Below, one piece after another: positions 8,604 to 17,347 of a DNA stretch of 64,000 nt (the first letter of the stretch is position 1; every line of letters starts with the position of its first letter). The translations under genes and the position numbers were made by a program. The DNA lies in the NCBI GenBank assembly GCA_041392765.1, contig JAWKLL010000017.1:1-64000 (forward strand), given 5' to 3'. Origin of the DNA: Lewinella sp041392765 (GTDB taxonomy: Bacteria > Bacteroidota > Bacteroidia > Chitinophagales > Saprospiraceae). Under the pieces are notes generated by a model, which saw nothing but the letters and a program-made list of their open reading frames with translations, had not been told where the DNA came from and did no database searches.

Positions 8604-10532
8604 ATGAATAAGTTAATCACATTACTCACCATTTTCATGGGATGGTTAGTTTCTTGCCAACAACCTACATTACCACCTGCACCGCTGGTGATAAAAAAAT
8701 CTGCCATTCTGGTTGAAAAGGGAGGTCGTACCTTCCGCGACCTCAACCACAACGGGCAATTGGACGTGTATGAAGATGCAAGTCAACCCCTAGAAGCTAG
8801 GGTTAACGATTTATTGGCACAATTAACGCTTGAGGAAAAAGCAGGAATGATGTTCATCAATGGTGCGCCAGTACATCCTGAAGGGTTACTGGAAAAAGCC
8901 AAGGATGCCGAAGGCCAGCAAGGGCGCATGATGACAGCCAAAGAACGCATGGATAGCCTAAAATTGACCCACTTCAATATCTGGCAAATTCCAGAAGACC
9001 CTGCTATATTAGCCAAATGGTACAACAATCTCCAAAGTTATGCCGAAACAACTCGCCTCGGTATCCCCATAACATTGGCTTCCGACCCTCGTCATCATCT
9101 GGGAGAGAATGTGATAGCTATGGCCGCAAGCGGGTTCACCCAATTCTGCGAAATGCCTGGATTTGCCGCTATGGGTGACGAATCTTTTGTTTTTGAATTT
9201 GCAGAAATTGTACGCCAAGAATACCTTGCTGTCGGTATCAGAGAAGCGCTGCACCCCCAAATTGATCTAGCTACGGAACCCCGTTGGGCGCGTATCAGCG
9301 GCAATTTCAGTGAAGATGCTGCCTTAACAGCTCGGCTCGTAAAACCTTACATTGAAGGTCTGCAAGGCAAAGACCTATCCGAAGGGGTAGCCTGTATGAC
9401 TAAACACTTCCCTGGTGGTGGCCCACAAAAAAATGGGTTGGATCCTCATTTCGAATTCCAAGAAGGGCAGATCTATCCCGGCAATAACTTCGGCTACCAC
9501 TTGATACCTTTTGAAGCGGCCTTTGCTGCCCGTACCGCCGCCATTATGCCTTACTACGGTGTGCCCATGGGGCAAACCAGCGAAGATGTAGGTATGGCCT
9601 ACAACAAAGCTATCATTACTGATTTGCTACGCAAAAAGTATCAATACGATGGCGTTGTATGCACCGATTGGGGTTTGGTGACAGACGCTAAACTAGGCCC
9701 TCATTACGTTTGGCCTGCACGTGCATGGGGTGTAGAAAACCTTTCTGAACTGGAACGGGTACAAAAAATAATCGAAGCTGGCTGTGATCAATTTGGCGGG
9801 GAACACCGCACCGAATTAATCGTGGAATTAGTCAATACGGGAAAGATAACGGAATCTCGCTTAGACGAATCCGTACGCAGGCTGCTTCGTCAGAAGTTCC
9901 AATTAGGGCTTTTCGATAACCCTTTTGTGGACGAAACCACCGTTGCTACCTTACTGAACAACGATGCTTTCCGGCAGTTGGGTGAAAAATCACAGATGCA
10001 GTCACTTACGCTCTTAAAAAATGATGCGCAAACGCTCCCTTTAAAGAAAGGAGAACTACGTGTTTACGTTGAAAATATCGACAGTGCCACCGTAGCCAAT
10101 TATGCTACTGTCGTAGGAAGTCCGCAAGAAGCCGACTTGGCCATCATCCGCATAAAAACCCCTTGGACACCTGTTGTTACCGAGAATTTTTTTGCTAAAG
10201 GTTTCCATCATGGCGACCTCGATTTTACCACTCCCGAGAAGGAACGTATTTTGACGTTGCTTGAAAGCGTCCCAACGGTGGTCGATATTTATTTGGATCG
10301 CCCGGCTGTCATCCCCGAGATTACAGCTGCCGCTAAGGCGTTGATAGCGAATTACGGAACCAGCGACAAATCGCTATGCGAAGTCCTATTTGGTAACGAA
10401 AAACCTATGGGCAATCTACCTTTTGAGCTCCCTTCATCCATGGAAGCCGTTCGCGATCAATTGTCCGACCTGCCTTATGACAGTAAAGACCCCTTGTTTC
10501 CATTTGGTTTTGGGTTGAGGTATGAAGAGTAA
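8604..10532 (+). CDS. Glycoside hydrolase family 3 lipoprotein (beta-glucosidase-type)
   Basis: I choose the ATG at 8604 over the in-frame TTG at 8598. The protein has a lipoprotein signal (FMGWLVSC then QQ), so it is anchored in the envelope. The GH3 N-terminal TIM barrel shows LGIPITLASDPRHH (about 155-168), ATEPRWARISGNFSED, the substrate-binding CMTKHFPGGGP and the nucleophile region VVCTDWGLVTD (Asp in TDW, about residue 352). The C-terminal alpha/beta sandwich ends FPFGFGLRYE. Family members remove terminal beta-linked glucose or related sugars. Length (about 642 aa) fits. Control by the divergent NUDIX regulator is inferred. Confidence 0.93.
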   Translation: MNKLITLLTIFMGWLVSCQQPTLPPAPLVIKKSAILVEKGGRTFRDLNHNGQLDVYEDASQPLEARVNDLLAQLTLEEKAGMMFINGAPVHPEGLLEKAKDAEGQQGRMMTAKERMDSLKLTHFNIWQIPEDPAILAKWYNNLQSYAETTRLGIPITLASDPRHHLGENVIAMAASGFTQFCEMPGFAAMGDESFVFEFAEIVRQEYLAVGIREALHPQIDLATEPRWARISGNFSEDAALTARLVKPYIEGLQGKDLSEGVACMTKHFPGGGPQKNGLDPHFEFQEGQIYPGNNFGYHLIPFEAAFAARTAAIMPYYGVPMGQTSEDVGMAYNKAIITDLLRKKYQYDGVVCTDWGLVTDAKLGPHYVWPARAWGVENLSELERVQKIIEAGCDQFGGEHRTELIVELVNTGKITESRLDESVRRLLRQKFQLGLFDNPFVDETTVATLLNNDAFRQLGEKSQMQSLTLLKNDAQTLPLKKGELRVYVENIDSATVANYATVVGSPQEADLAIIRIKTPWTPVVTENFFAKGFHHGDLDFTTPEKERILTLLESVPTVVDIYLDRPAVIPEITAAAKALIANYGTSDKSLCEVLFGNEKPMGNLPFELPSSMEAVRDQLSDLPYDSKDPLFPFGFGLRYEE

Positions 10533-10563
10533 AAGACTGTTTGAAGCTTGTGCAACCGCGCTA

Positions 10564-10749
10564 AGAGTATGTCTGAATTTTCCTGATTGAGCGAAAGCGA
10601 GCATATTTTGTTCTGTTCAAGGCGGAAAGCGCAGTCGATGCCAGAAGCATCGGCGTCCCGATAGCTATCGGGATGCAACGAAGAACAGGACAAAATTTGC
10701 TCCCGATAGCTATCGGGATAGCCAATTGAGGGAATTTCAGACATACTCT
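10564..10749. repeat. Inverted-repeat element family B, copy 1 (MITE-like)
   Basis: A 186-bp element with terminal inverted repeats AGAGTATGTCTGAATTTTCC and the complement of GGGAATTTCAGACATACTCT. It carries GCGCAGTCGATGCCAGAAGC and two copies of the CCCGATAGCTATCGGG palindrome. A 162-bp relative is at 23.09 kb and an element with the same ends is at 27.39 kb. No protein is encoded. Confidence 0.88.
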
Positions 10750-10832
10750 AAGGGGCTGGAGGGGGTCTCCCGACCATCGGGAGGGACAAGCGAAGCGAAG
10801 CCCGCAAGCACCTGACCCCGCCCGATGGGTAT
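10750..10832 (-). repeat. Dispersed repeat family D, copy 2 (inverted)
   Basis: Directly abuts the family-B element. Reading the minus strand it runs GGCGGGGTCAGGTGCTTGCG through TCCCTCCCG and GGTCGGGAGA to CCTCCAGCCCC, matching the block at 61.31-61.39 kb closely. Confidence 0.8.
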
Positions 10833-10908
10833 GATGGCACCTCAGCAGACCATGCGGGGGAGCGCCCAAATTATCAGGCAGGCTGTTGTCGAGTAGCAAC
10901 ATCCGATC

Positions 10909-10956
10909 AACCGTATAGGTGGCTTCCCGCTTATACGGTTTCTTTTTGTACTTTTG
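10909..10956 (+). promoter_or_regulatory. Terminator-like hairpin followed by a promoter for phnA
   Basis: AACCGTATA (10909-10917) pairs with TATACGGTT (10932-10940) and is followed by TCTTTTTG, as in an intrinsic terminator. Immediately after, TACTTTTG (10949-10956) matches the Bacteroidota -7 box TAnnTTTG, 24 bp before the PhnA ATG. The hairpin probably insulates the gene from upstream transcription. Confidence 0.65.
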
Positions 10957-10979
10957 CCGCCTGTAACAAATGTAATAAG

Positions 10980-11528
10980 ATGATAGAAAGAGCTGCGGGC
11001 AAGTGCGAACTATGTGGGCAAACCGCTTCCTTGGAAGAAATGGTGGTATCTGCCGTTGGTTTTTCAACAGAAGAGCGCACTGTTTTTGCTTGCAACACCT
11101 GTGTCGCTCACTTTGACACCCCTGAAAAAGTGGATTCCTCGCATTGGGATGGGCTGCAAGACGCTGCATGGAGTGCGTGGCCTGCTGTGCAGGCAGCCAC
11201 GTGGAAAATATTGGCTAAACTGCGCGACCAGCAGCCCTGGGCCGCGAGTTTGCAGGATATGATGTTTGTGGAAGAAGCTTGGTTAGCGGAAAGTAGCCAA
11301 GATGCGCCCACTGTGCACGTTGATGCCAACGGTAATGTGCTGCAAGCAGGCGATACCGTCACCCTAACGCAGGATTTAAACGTGAAAGGCACCAGCTTTA
11401 CGGCCAAACGAGGAACTGCCGTGAGACGCATCCGCCTCGTAGAAGACAATGCTGAACAAATAGAAGGTAAGGTAAACGACCAAATGATTGTCATACTGAC
11501 GAAGTACGTGAAAAAGTCGTCGGAATAA
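10980..11528 (+). CDS. phnA: PhnA (YjdM) domain protein
   Basis: The 182-aa product has an N-terminal zinc-ribbon-like part with CELCGQ (9-14) and CNTC (about 38-41). The C-terminal PhnA domain (about 118-180) shows VHVDANGNVLQAGDTVTL, KGTSFTAKRGTAVRRIRL and EGKVNDQMIVILTKYVKK. Despite the name, the family is not required for phosphonate breakdown and its role is unsettled. The 182-aa length is longer than the short enterobacterial form because of a central Trp-rich segment, which is common in Bacteroidota. It is monocistronic with its own promoter. Confidence 0.9.
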   Translation: MIERAAGKCELCGQTASLEEMVVSAVGFSTEERTVFACNTCVAHFDTPEKVDSSHWDGLQDAAWSAWPAVQAATWKILAKLRDQQPWAASLQDMMFVEEAWLAESSQDAPTVHVDANGNVLQAGDTVTLTQDLNVKGTSFTAKRGTAVRRIRLVEDNAEQIEGKVNDQMIVILTKYVKKSSE

Positions 11529-11537
11529 ACCTCTATT

Positions 11538-12155
11538 TTAGACACACCCTAAGATCGTTAGTTCCTCCTGCAATTGTGTGGGTGACTGGAAGAGGATGCT
11601 CCTCAAGCCAAGGGAGCGTGCGGCCTCCACATTCCTCTTGTTGTCGTCTATAAATAAGGAATCTGCCAGTGAGATGGGAAACCGCTCCTCCAACAAGCGG
11701 TAAAAAGCAGGTGTGGGCTTTCTCATTTTTTCCTGTCCAGAAACCAAAATGCCATCAAACCAATGCAAAAAAGGGTAACGCTCCCAAGCAATGGGCCAGG
11801 TTTCTGCCGACCAGTTTGTCAATGCGTACAACCCGTAGCGACCTTCCGTTTTTAGGGATGAAAGCAGATCAACTGTGCCTTGTATGGGGCCACCCAACAT
11901 TGCTTCCCACCTACCGTAAAACGCTTCAATCAAGGTGGCGTATTCAGGAAATTGATTGACAAGCCAAGCAGTGCCCTCTTCTATAGAACGGCCTGCATCT
12001 TGCGCTTCATTCCAATCGGAGGTGGCAACGTGGGTGAGGAAATGGGTAATTTCCTCCTCGGTCTCCAATAGTTGTCGATAGAGATAGCGAGGATTCCAAT
12101 CAATGAGTACGCCCCCCAAGTCGAAGATGAGGGTGGAAATAGGAGGATATTGCAT
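11538..12155 (-). CDS. HAD-superfamily hydrolase
   Basis: From the ATG at 12155 the product is 205 aa; the frame stays open upstream to 12260 but that extension has no family features. Motif I is FDLGGVLIDW with the nucleophile Asp at residue 11 and, unusually, Gly-Gly in place of DxD, as in the YihX/epoxide-hydrolase-N-like branch. Motif II is ALTNWS, motif III includes KMRKPTPAFY and motif IV is LFIDDNKRNVEAA. The enzyme is a cytoplasmic phosphatase, probably acting on sugar phosphates; substrate is not predictable. It ends 10 bp from the convergent phnA gene. Confidence 0.9.
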   Translation of the reverse strand: MQYPPISTLIFDLGGVLIDWNPRYLYRQLLETEEEITHFLTHVATSDWNEAQDAGRSIEEGTAWLVNQFPEYATLIEAFYGRWEAMLGGPIQGTVDLLSSLKTEGRYGLYALTNWSAETWPIAWERYPFLHWFDGILVSGQEKMRKPTPAFYRLLEERFPISLADSLFIDDNKRNVEAARSLGLRSILFQSPTQLQEELTILGCV

Positions 12156-12178
12156 AAGAGAAATAAGTATGGGGCATG

Positions 12179-12213
12179 AAAAAGGCCACTCCAAGTGTAT
12201 TGAAGTGGCCTTT
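12179..12213 (-). terminator. Rho-independent terminator of the gld operon
   Basis: Read on the minus strand, AAAGGCCACT pairs with AGTGGCCTTT and is followed by a T run; it lies 20 bp beyond the gldN stop codon. Confidence 0.92.
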
Positions 12214-12234
12214 CTGAGATGAACACGGTGGAAA

Positions 12235-13113
12235 TTAATATTCCCAAAGGTCATGTTCAAAATTGAAGATGGACTGCTTGATTTTATCAGCTTCCATCAA
12301 CAGGTCAACACCTTGTGCGTAATCCTGAATACGACGGTTGTTTACGTTGGATTCTTTGAAGATGTAGCTGGAGAAGAAGCGGTTTTCCAACAAGCTTTCC
12401 CAAGTAATGGGCGCTGCATCATTGCCTTGTGTGAAAACCTTTTCACGTGCCAGCATCTGACGTGCCTCTGGGTAATACACCCAGAACATCACCTGTTCGT
12501 ACTTAAAGTTACCGTTTTCATCCAATACGTCGCGAAGCGGGGCGATACCTAAGATACGCACTTGCATCGTAGAAGTTTCCTCGTCGAAGAACCAAGTTTC
12601 CTTGACGCGGTAGCGCTTGATGTCCTCAGGGTTGAGTTCGTTGCGCACTACTTGAATTTTTTCTTCGTAAGTCACCGGGTCGAAGGTTACTACCGTATCC
12701 ACAGAAGCACCCATCGTGGCTACTTCTTCTGAAGACAAACGGTGTGTAAACTTGTCGTCTTCTTGGCTGTAAACGAAGATTTCACCTGCTTCAGCTGCTT
12801 CTTTCAAAATAGTAAAGAAGGGACGCTCTGGATAAGCGAAAGGCAGGTTCATCTTTTCGCGTATGTCGATGATACGCCAGGTGCGTTTTTCCCAGAAGAT
12901 GTCGGCTTCACGCACGTGATCGTAGGGCAACACGCGCACGGTTTCGATGGTGCGTTTGTCCACGATGTCATCGACGGGGGGATCTTGTTCGATAATGGCG
13001 TTCCCTGATTCGTTGGTTGGATTGGCCATCATAATGTTGTCCGGCGTCTGAGCCAACAGGGAACCGAAACTAATAAAGAGCATTAAGCTCAGGAGTTTCA
13101 GAGCGATCTTCAT
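12235..13113 (-). CDS. gldN: Gliding motility / type IX secretion protein GldN
   Basis: I choose the start at 13113, which gives a signal peptide (LLSLMLFISFGSLLAQ) and a 292-aa protein, the usual GldN size. The family signature is clear: DIFWEKRTWRIIDIREKMN, then FAYPERPFFTIL, YSQEDDKFTHRL, RYRVKETWFFDEETS and a C-terminal FESSYIF-like region. GldN is periplasmic and forms the ring of the type IX secretion machine with GldK at the outer membrane. It is last in the operon after gldM and is followed by a strong terminator. Confidence 0.96.
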   Translation of the reverse strand: MKIALKLLSLMLFISFGSLLAQTPDNIMMANPTNESGNAIIEQDPPVDDIVDKRTIETVRVLPYDHVREADIFWEKRTWRIIDIREKMNLPFAYPERPFFTILKEAAEAGEIFVYSQEDDKFTHRLSSEEVATMGASVDTVVTFDPVTYEEKIQVVRNELNPEDIKRYRVKETWFFDEETSTMQVRILGIAPLRDVLDENGNFKYEQVMFWVYYPEARQMLAREKVFTQGNDAAPITWESLLENRFFSSYIFKESNVNNRRIQDYAQGVDLLMEADKIKQSIFNFEHDLWEY

Positions 13114-13196
13114 GGAAATAGCTTTTGAAAAATTACCGAGTTGATGAATTTGTACACTTGGAAAACCAGCGTTCTCCAAAATACCTTTAAACAGAT

Positions 13197-13229
13197 TTCC
13201 GGCAGGAATGGTATCCACTCCTGCCGGAA
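13197..13229 (-). other. Hairpin between gldM and gldN
   Basis: Perfect 11-bp stem TTCCGGCAGGA / TCCTGCCGGAA with an 11-nt loop and no T run. It could stabilise or process the gldM message, or give partial attenuation before gldN. Confidence 0.7.
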
Positions 13230-13339
13230 CGCTAATTTGCGGTTATCTAACGGATTTACCAAACCCGCTATTATATTTAACACTATATGAGTGAAAATTT
13301 TTCCTAAATCGGCTATTTTTCACCCTCTAACCGCGCTAA

Positions 13340-14965
13340 TTACTGAATTTTGAACACCATGCTGTTGATCTTACGAGTGGCATTATCACCGGGACACTTA
13401 GCACGCACGTTGTCAAAATAGTAGATATCACCTGGTTTTGCTTGGCTAACCAAACGGCGAGCTGCTTCACTGTATCGGGCACCTGGGTTGTTAACGGGTA
13501 CTGCATCCTCGCGTTTAGGTACATAAACCAACTCGAAACCTGCCACTTGGCAAGTAGCTTCAAAGTCGAAGTTATCAAGGAAGGCACCTACACCGCCTTG
13601 GGCTTTGAATTCACCAGACCCCATTCCACCGCCAGAGCTATTTGACAAGCGTGCTACCGGGTCAGGAATACGCTTGACGCGGAAAGGGAAAGACCCCAAA
13701 GACTTGCCATTAGCACTTACGCTGATGGAGGCTTCGCCCGGTGTGGAAGCCGTTACGGTGTATTTACTACCGCTGCCTTTTCCAGATACCCCACTGAAGC
13801 TCACGCGAACATCGTTGGAAGAAACACCAGAGGCAGAAATGGTCACAGGGTTGTCCACCCCGATGTAGAAAACGTTCATCTTATCGGCAGATACTGCTAC
13901 GGAGCGAGAACCTACTTCGTAAACGAATTCACCATCACCTTCGGTTTTAGCACCTGTCAGCGGGTTGGTAACTACCACTTTTAGAGGAATTTTCTTCTGA
14001 CCAGAACCACTGCCAGTAATGCTGTAATCAGCCGTACCGTCGGAGTTGATATTCAAAGAAGAACCACCTGCGTAGATAGAAACGTTGGCAGGATCGAGTG
14101 TAGAACTGTATGTACCCACCGAAATCTTAGCCTTGATGGATTCACCACCCACCACATAAGAGCGGTCGGCTTGTACCACAGGGAAGAATTTGTCGAATAC
14201 GATACTCTTACCCCCTGCGAGGTTGATCATGTCGTTGACCATGTTGGCTTCGGAAGACTTCAGGTCAGCCTGCATTTGTGAAAGCAATGGCAAAACAGCA
14301 GCCACGGGCATCTGGCGGAATTTGAAATCTGCCCAACTGGTTTTGTCACCTGCCTTTTTCCAGCTCTCGTCATCCACATTGAAAGGCATATTGCCTGCAA
14401 TGTTTTGCAATTTGTTCTGAACTTCAGCATCTTTAAGTTCGAAAACATCTTTATTGTCACGAAGTAACTTGGTGTAGATAGCGATCAACTCATCTCGTGT
14501 TGAGAGGATTTTGTTCTTCAAGTCTTCACCTTTACCTTTGTCCACGAGCAGGTTAGTAGTAACATCCTTGTTTTTGATAGCACGGATGTAGGACAAATCC
14601 CCTGCATGGCCTTCTTTAAAGTCGCCGTCGCTGATTTTTCCATCGCGGTCTCCTCCAGCATCAATCAATTCATCGCGCAAAGCATCCACGTATTGATTGA
14701 ATTCTTTCACCTTACCCTGCACTTGAGAGATAGCAGGTTGGATGGGACGGTACTTCGCTTTGGTTTCATCAGACAACAGATCATTCAAAGCTGTAATGGA
14801 AGAGCTCAATTGGCTATCCACTATCTTGATAGTATTCGTGTTGCCCTTGTCGAGCGTGAAGAATGCGTTCATTACTTCCGCCGATACGTTGAGCGCGAGC
14901 AGTGCTGTCAACACCAAATACATGATGTTAATCATCAACTGCCGCGGTTCCTTAGGAATAGACAT
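13340..14965 (-). CDS. gldM: Type IX secretion / gliding motor protein GldM
   Basis: The 541-aa product starts PKEPRQLMINIMYLVLTALL, the single N-terminal membrane helix typical of GldM, followed by a large periplasmic part made of helical then beta-sandwich domains (GGSSLNINSDG and GVSGKGSGSKYTVTAS are in these). GldM crosses the inner membrane, pairs with GldL as the proton-driven rotary motor and reaches the GldK/GldN ring across the periplasm. Length fits the family. It follows gldL with 49 bp between the two reading frames. Confidence 0.97.
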   Translation of the reverse strand: MSIPKEPRQLMINIMYLVLTALLALNVSAEVMNAFFTLDKGNTNTIKIVDSQLSSSITALNDLLSDETKAKYRPIQPAISQVQGKVKEFNQYVDALRDELIDAGGDRDGKISDGDFKEGHAGDLSYIRAIKNKDVTTNLLVDKGKGEDLKNKILSTRDELIAIYTKLLRDNKDVFELKDAEVQNKLQNIAGNMPFNVDDESWKKAGDKTSWADFKFRQMPVAAVLPLLSQMQADLKSSEANMVNDMINLAGGKSIVFDKFFPVVQADRSYVVGGESIKAKISVGTYSSTLDPANVSIYAGGSSLNINSDGTADYSITGSGSGQKKIPLKVVVTNPLTGAKTEGDGEFVYEVGSRSVAVSADKMNVFYIGVDNPVTISASGVSSNDVRVSFSGVSGKGSGSKYTVTASTPGEASISVSANGKSLGSFPFRVKRIPDPVARLSNSSGGGMGSGEFKAQGGVGAFLDNFDFEATCQVAGFELVYVPKREDAVPVNNPGARYSEAARRLVSQAKPGDIYYFDNVRAKCPGDNATRKINSMVFKIQ

Positions 14966-15014
14966 AAGCTATGCTTCTTTTAGTCGTTATCAAATCAGTT
15001 CCTAATTGCAAGGA

Positions 15015-15620
15015 TTACTTGCTCACGTTAGACATGGCACCAATGATGTTGCCATACACGTTATTCAAAGAAGCATAAGAGCTATTCAGCGCAGTGATGT
15101 TTTTGTTCAATTCACCCAACTGTGCTTTGTATTGCTTAGTATCTTCTACGGAATCAGCCAAATCGGCCATAGCTTCGTTCAATTTGCCATAGAAGCTGGT
15201 CATAGACTTCACTTGGTCAGAAACACCAGAGAAATCGGCTTCCTGTAGTGCTTTCAAGCTGCCCAAGCTGCGGTGCATACCTTGCAATTCGGTAAGCATA
15301 CCACCCAATTGCTGCTCCACTACTTCACCGTTCAACTGAGGTGTCACAGCACCTACTCCGCCCGCCGTCAATGGCTGGATGGGGGTATTGTAGTCGTCCA
15401 ATCCTGGATACAACTTGTGCCAGTAGTAGTCGGGTTCTGGCCCGATCACACCCAAGAAAAGGAAGATAATAGCCTCAATACTCATACCGAGGATAAGCAT
15501 CTCAGAAGCGTAATTCCAGCTTTCAATTTTGAAAAGGGCACCTGCCAAAACGAAAGCAGCACCTACACCAATCATCAGGTTCTTGAAGTACTTGAAACCT
15601 TTGGATTTTACAAAACTCAT
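15015..15620 (-). CDS. gldL: Type IX secretion / gliding motor protein GldL
   Basis: The 201-aa product has two membrane helices at about residues 14-32 and 38-58 (LMIGVGAAFVLAGALFKI and MLILGMSIEAIIFLFLGVI), with the conserved Glu in SIEAIIF inside helix 2 that is needed for proton-motive-force coupling in the family. A cytoplasmic helical tail follows. It is the GldL half of the GldLM motor in the inner membrane. Two unusually stable hairpins separate it from gldK upstream. Confidence 0.97.
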   Translation of the reverse strand: MSFVKSKGFKYFKNLMIGVGAAFVLAGALFKIESWNYASEMLILGMSIEAIIFLFLGVIGPEPDYYWHKLYPGLDDYNTPIQPLTAGGVGAVTPQLNGEVVEQQLGGMLTELQGMHRSLGSLKALQEADFSGVSDQVKSMTSFYGKLNEAMADLADSVEDTKQYKAQLGELNKNITALNSSYASLNNVYGNIIGAMSNVSK

Positions 15621-15721
15621 TGTCGCAAAATTTTACGAGTTAGATAAATGGTTATTGATTTTCAGTTTTCCCGTCAGGTGAAACGCTCATCCTCACGGGG
15701 TAACTGGCGTTGATTTGGATT

Positions 15722-15756
15722 TAGGAATGAGTGAATATTAATTTCACTCATTCCTA
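15722..15756. other. 14-bp perfect hairpin in the gldK-gldL gap
   Basis: TAGGAATGAGTGAA (15722-15735) pairs exactly with TTCACTCATTCCTA (15743-15756) across a 7-nt loop. No clear T run, so termination is uncertain. Confidence 0.8.
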
Positions 15757-15842
15757 AACACATTCCTATAATGGAGAATTACCGGAAAGTAACAGTTTCG
15801 CGAAAAAAAAATTATATTCTTTTTTCTACAGTGATGGGCATA

Positions 15843-15893
15843 AATAAGTGCATCCCGGGTTCAGACGGTATCTGAATCCGGGATGCACTTATT
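15843..15893. terminator. 23-bp hairpin just after gldK
   Basis: AATAAGTGCATCCCGG at the left pairs with CCGGGATGCACTTATT at the right, with the inner TTCAGA/TCTGAA pairing extending the stem to about 23 bp around a 5-nt loop and one mismatch. It lies 15 bp beyond the gldK stop codon, so it may terminate or protect the gldK message. Confidence 0.7.
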
Positions 15894-15907
15894 ATATCAA
15901 TCCGTAA

Positions 15908-17149
15908 TTAGAAATCATTGAGTGAACGACCCAAGAAAGTGAGGGCACAACGGAAACCGATGTAGCTCTTGGTCGTATCTTGGTATTCCCAGTGGCGGGT
16001 ACCTGTTTGGAGGAAGTAAGAAATATCTTTCCATGAACCACCGCGAATAACTTTGCGCTTCCATGACTCGGGATCATCATCCTTGGCATCATAGCGGATA
16101 TCGGGGTTGAGGTCGTGCTGGTGTGAATAAGCATCATCATAGTAAGCAGAGCTTGTCCATTCAGCTACATTACCGGCCATATTGTACAGACCATAATCGT
16201 TGGGATAGTAGGCATCAGCACGTACCGTGTAAAGACCACCATCTTCTGGGTAGTTGCCACGCCCTGGTTTGAAGTTAGCTAACAAACACCCCTTCGCATT
16301 GCGGATGTAAGGCCCGCCCCAAGGATAGGGTGCGTTTTCACGTCCACCACGCGCTGCATATTCCCACTCATGTTCGGTAGGCAAGCGGAAGTCTTCTGTA
16401 TTGATACCATCGCCGCGTGTGTTTTGGTATTCGTTCCACAACTGGGTGCGGTAATACGCAAAAGCGTTGGCCATGTGCCAATCTACACCTACTACGGGAT
16501 AATCATCGTAGGCAGGGTGCCAGAAATAGTTACGCGCCATTGGCTCGTTGTAGGAATAAGAAAAGTCGCGAACGAAAGCCAAGGTATCAGGATATACGTT
16601 TACTTTCTTCTTTTTGATGAAAGAATTGCGAGCACCCTTGCCGCGGTCAGCAGCTGCACCTTGCCAGTCATACCATTGGTATTCGTACTGTAATTGGGCT
16701 ACGTTCAACTCTTTGCGACCCGCAAAGCGATCGTCTCCTTGATAGTACATATCTTCCAATATCTCATCTTCCCAGTCGATATCCAGGCTCCAATCGATGT
16801 GTTCTTCACCATCAGCATCTGTATAATAGTGCTGAAGCATTTCATGAGCCAAGGAGTCCCTTACCCAATAGACGAACTGACGATATTCGTTGTTGGTAAT
16901 TTCGGTATCATCCATGTAAAAGCCGGAGATAGAGATGGCTTTTTGGCGCTGTACGTAGGTATTGGCTACGTCCTGATCACTGGGGCCGATATGTAACGTA
17001 CCAGAGGGTACATATACCATGCCGAAAGGGTTGATTCCTTTCCAGGTGGGGCGGTCTAGCACACCGGTGATCTCGCCATTCTCGCGTTGCCCGCAAGCTG
17101 CGGCAACAAGCACTAACAACAATAGTGCTAATTTGGAAGAGTTCTTCAT
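15908..17149 (-). CDS. gldK: Gliding motility lipoprotein GldK
   Basis: The 413-aa product has a lipoprotein signal (LALLLLVLVAAAC then GQ) and an FGE-sulfatase (SUMF1-like) fold: GMVYVPSGTLHIG, FYMDDTEITNNEYRQFVYW, PVVGVDWHMANAFAYY, RLPTEHEWEYAARGG, NVAEWTSSAYY, VIRGGSWKD and a closing GFRCAL. In GldK this fold is structural and it forms the outer-membrane ring of the type IX secretion system with GldN. It heads the K-L-M-N order on the minus strand. Length is normal. Confidence 0.96.
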   Translation of the reverse strand: MKNSSKLALLLLVLVAAACGQRENGEITGVLDRPTWKGINPFGMVYVPSGTLHIGPSDQDVANTYVQRQKAISISGFYMDDTEITNNEYRQFVYWVRDSLAHEMLQHYYTDADGEEHIDWSLDIDWEDEILEDMYYQGDDRFAGRKELNVAQLQYEYQWYDWQGAAADRGKGARNSFIKKKKVNVYPDTLAFVRDFSYSYNEPMARNYFWHPAYDDYPVVGVDWHMANAFAYYRTQLWNEYQNTRGDGINTEDFRLPTEHEWEYAARGGRENAPYPWGGPYIRNAKGCLLANFKPGRGNYPEDGGLYTVRADAYYPNDYGLYNMAGNVAEWTSSAYYDDAYSHQHDLNPDIRYDAKDDDPESWKRKVIRGGSWKDISYFLQTGTRHWEYQDTTKSYIGFRCALTFLGRSLNDF

Positions 17150-17347
17150 TGTTATACCCGAGTTTTCCTTCAGATTTTTAAACGGATTTTCAAAGCGAAC
17201 GTAAATATAGAGGCTTTACGTTATTTAGCAAAAAAAATACCCCGACATACCGGAGTTTTAACATATCAATGGCACATAAACGCCATTTTTTTGGCATTTA
17301 GTGTTGTGGATGCTTGTTTTCAATAAAAAAAAACACCAGTCGTTCGC

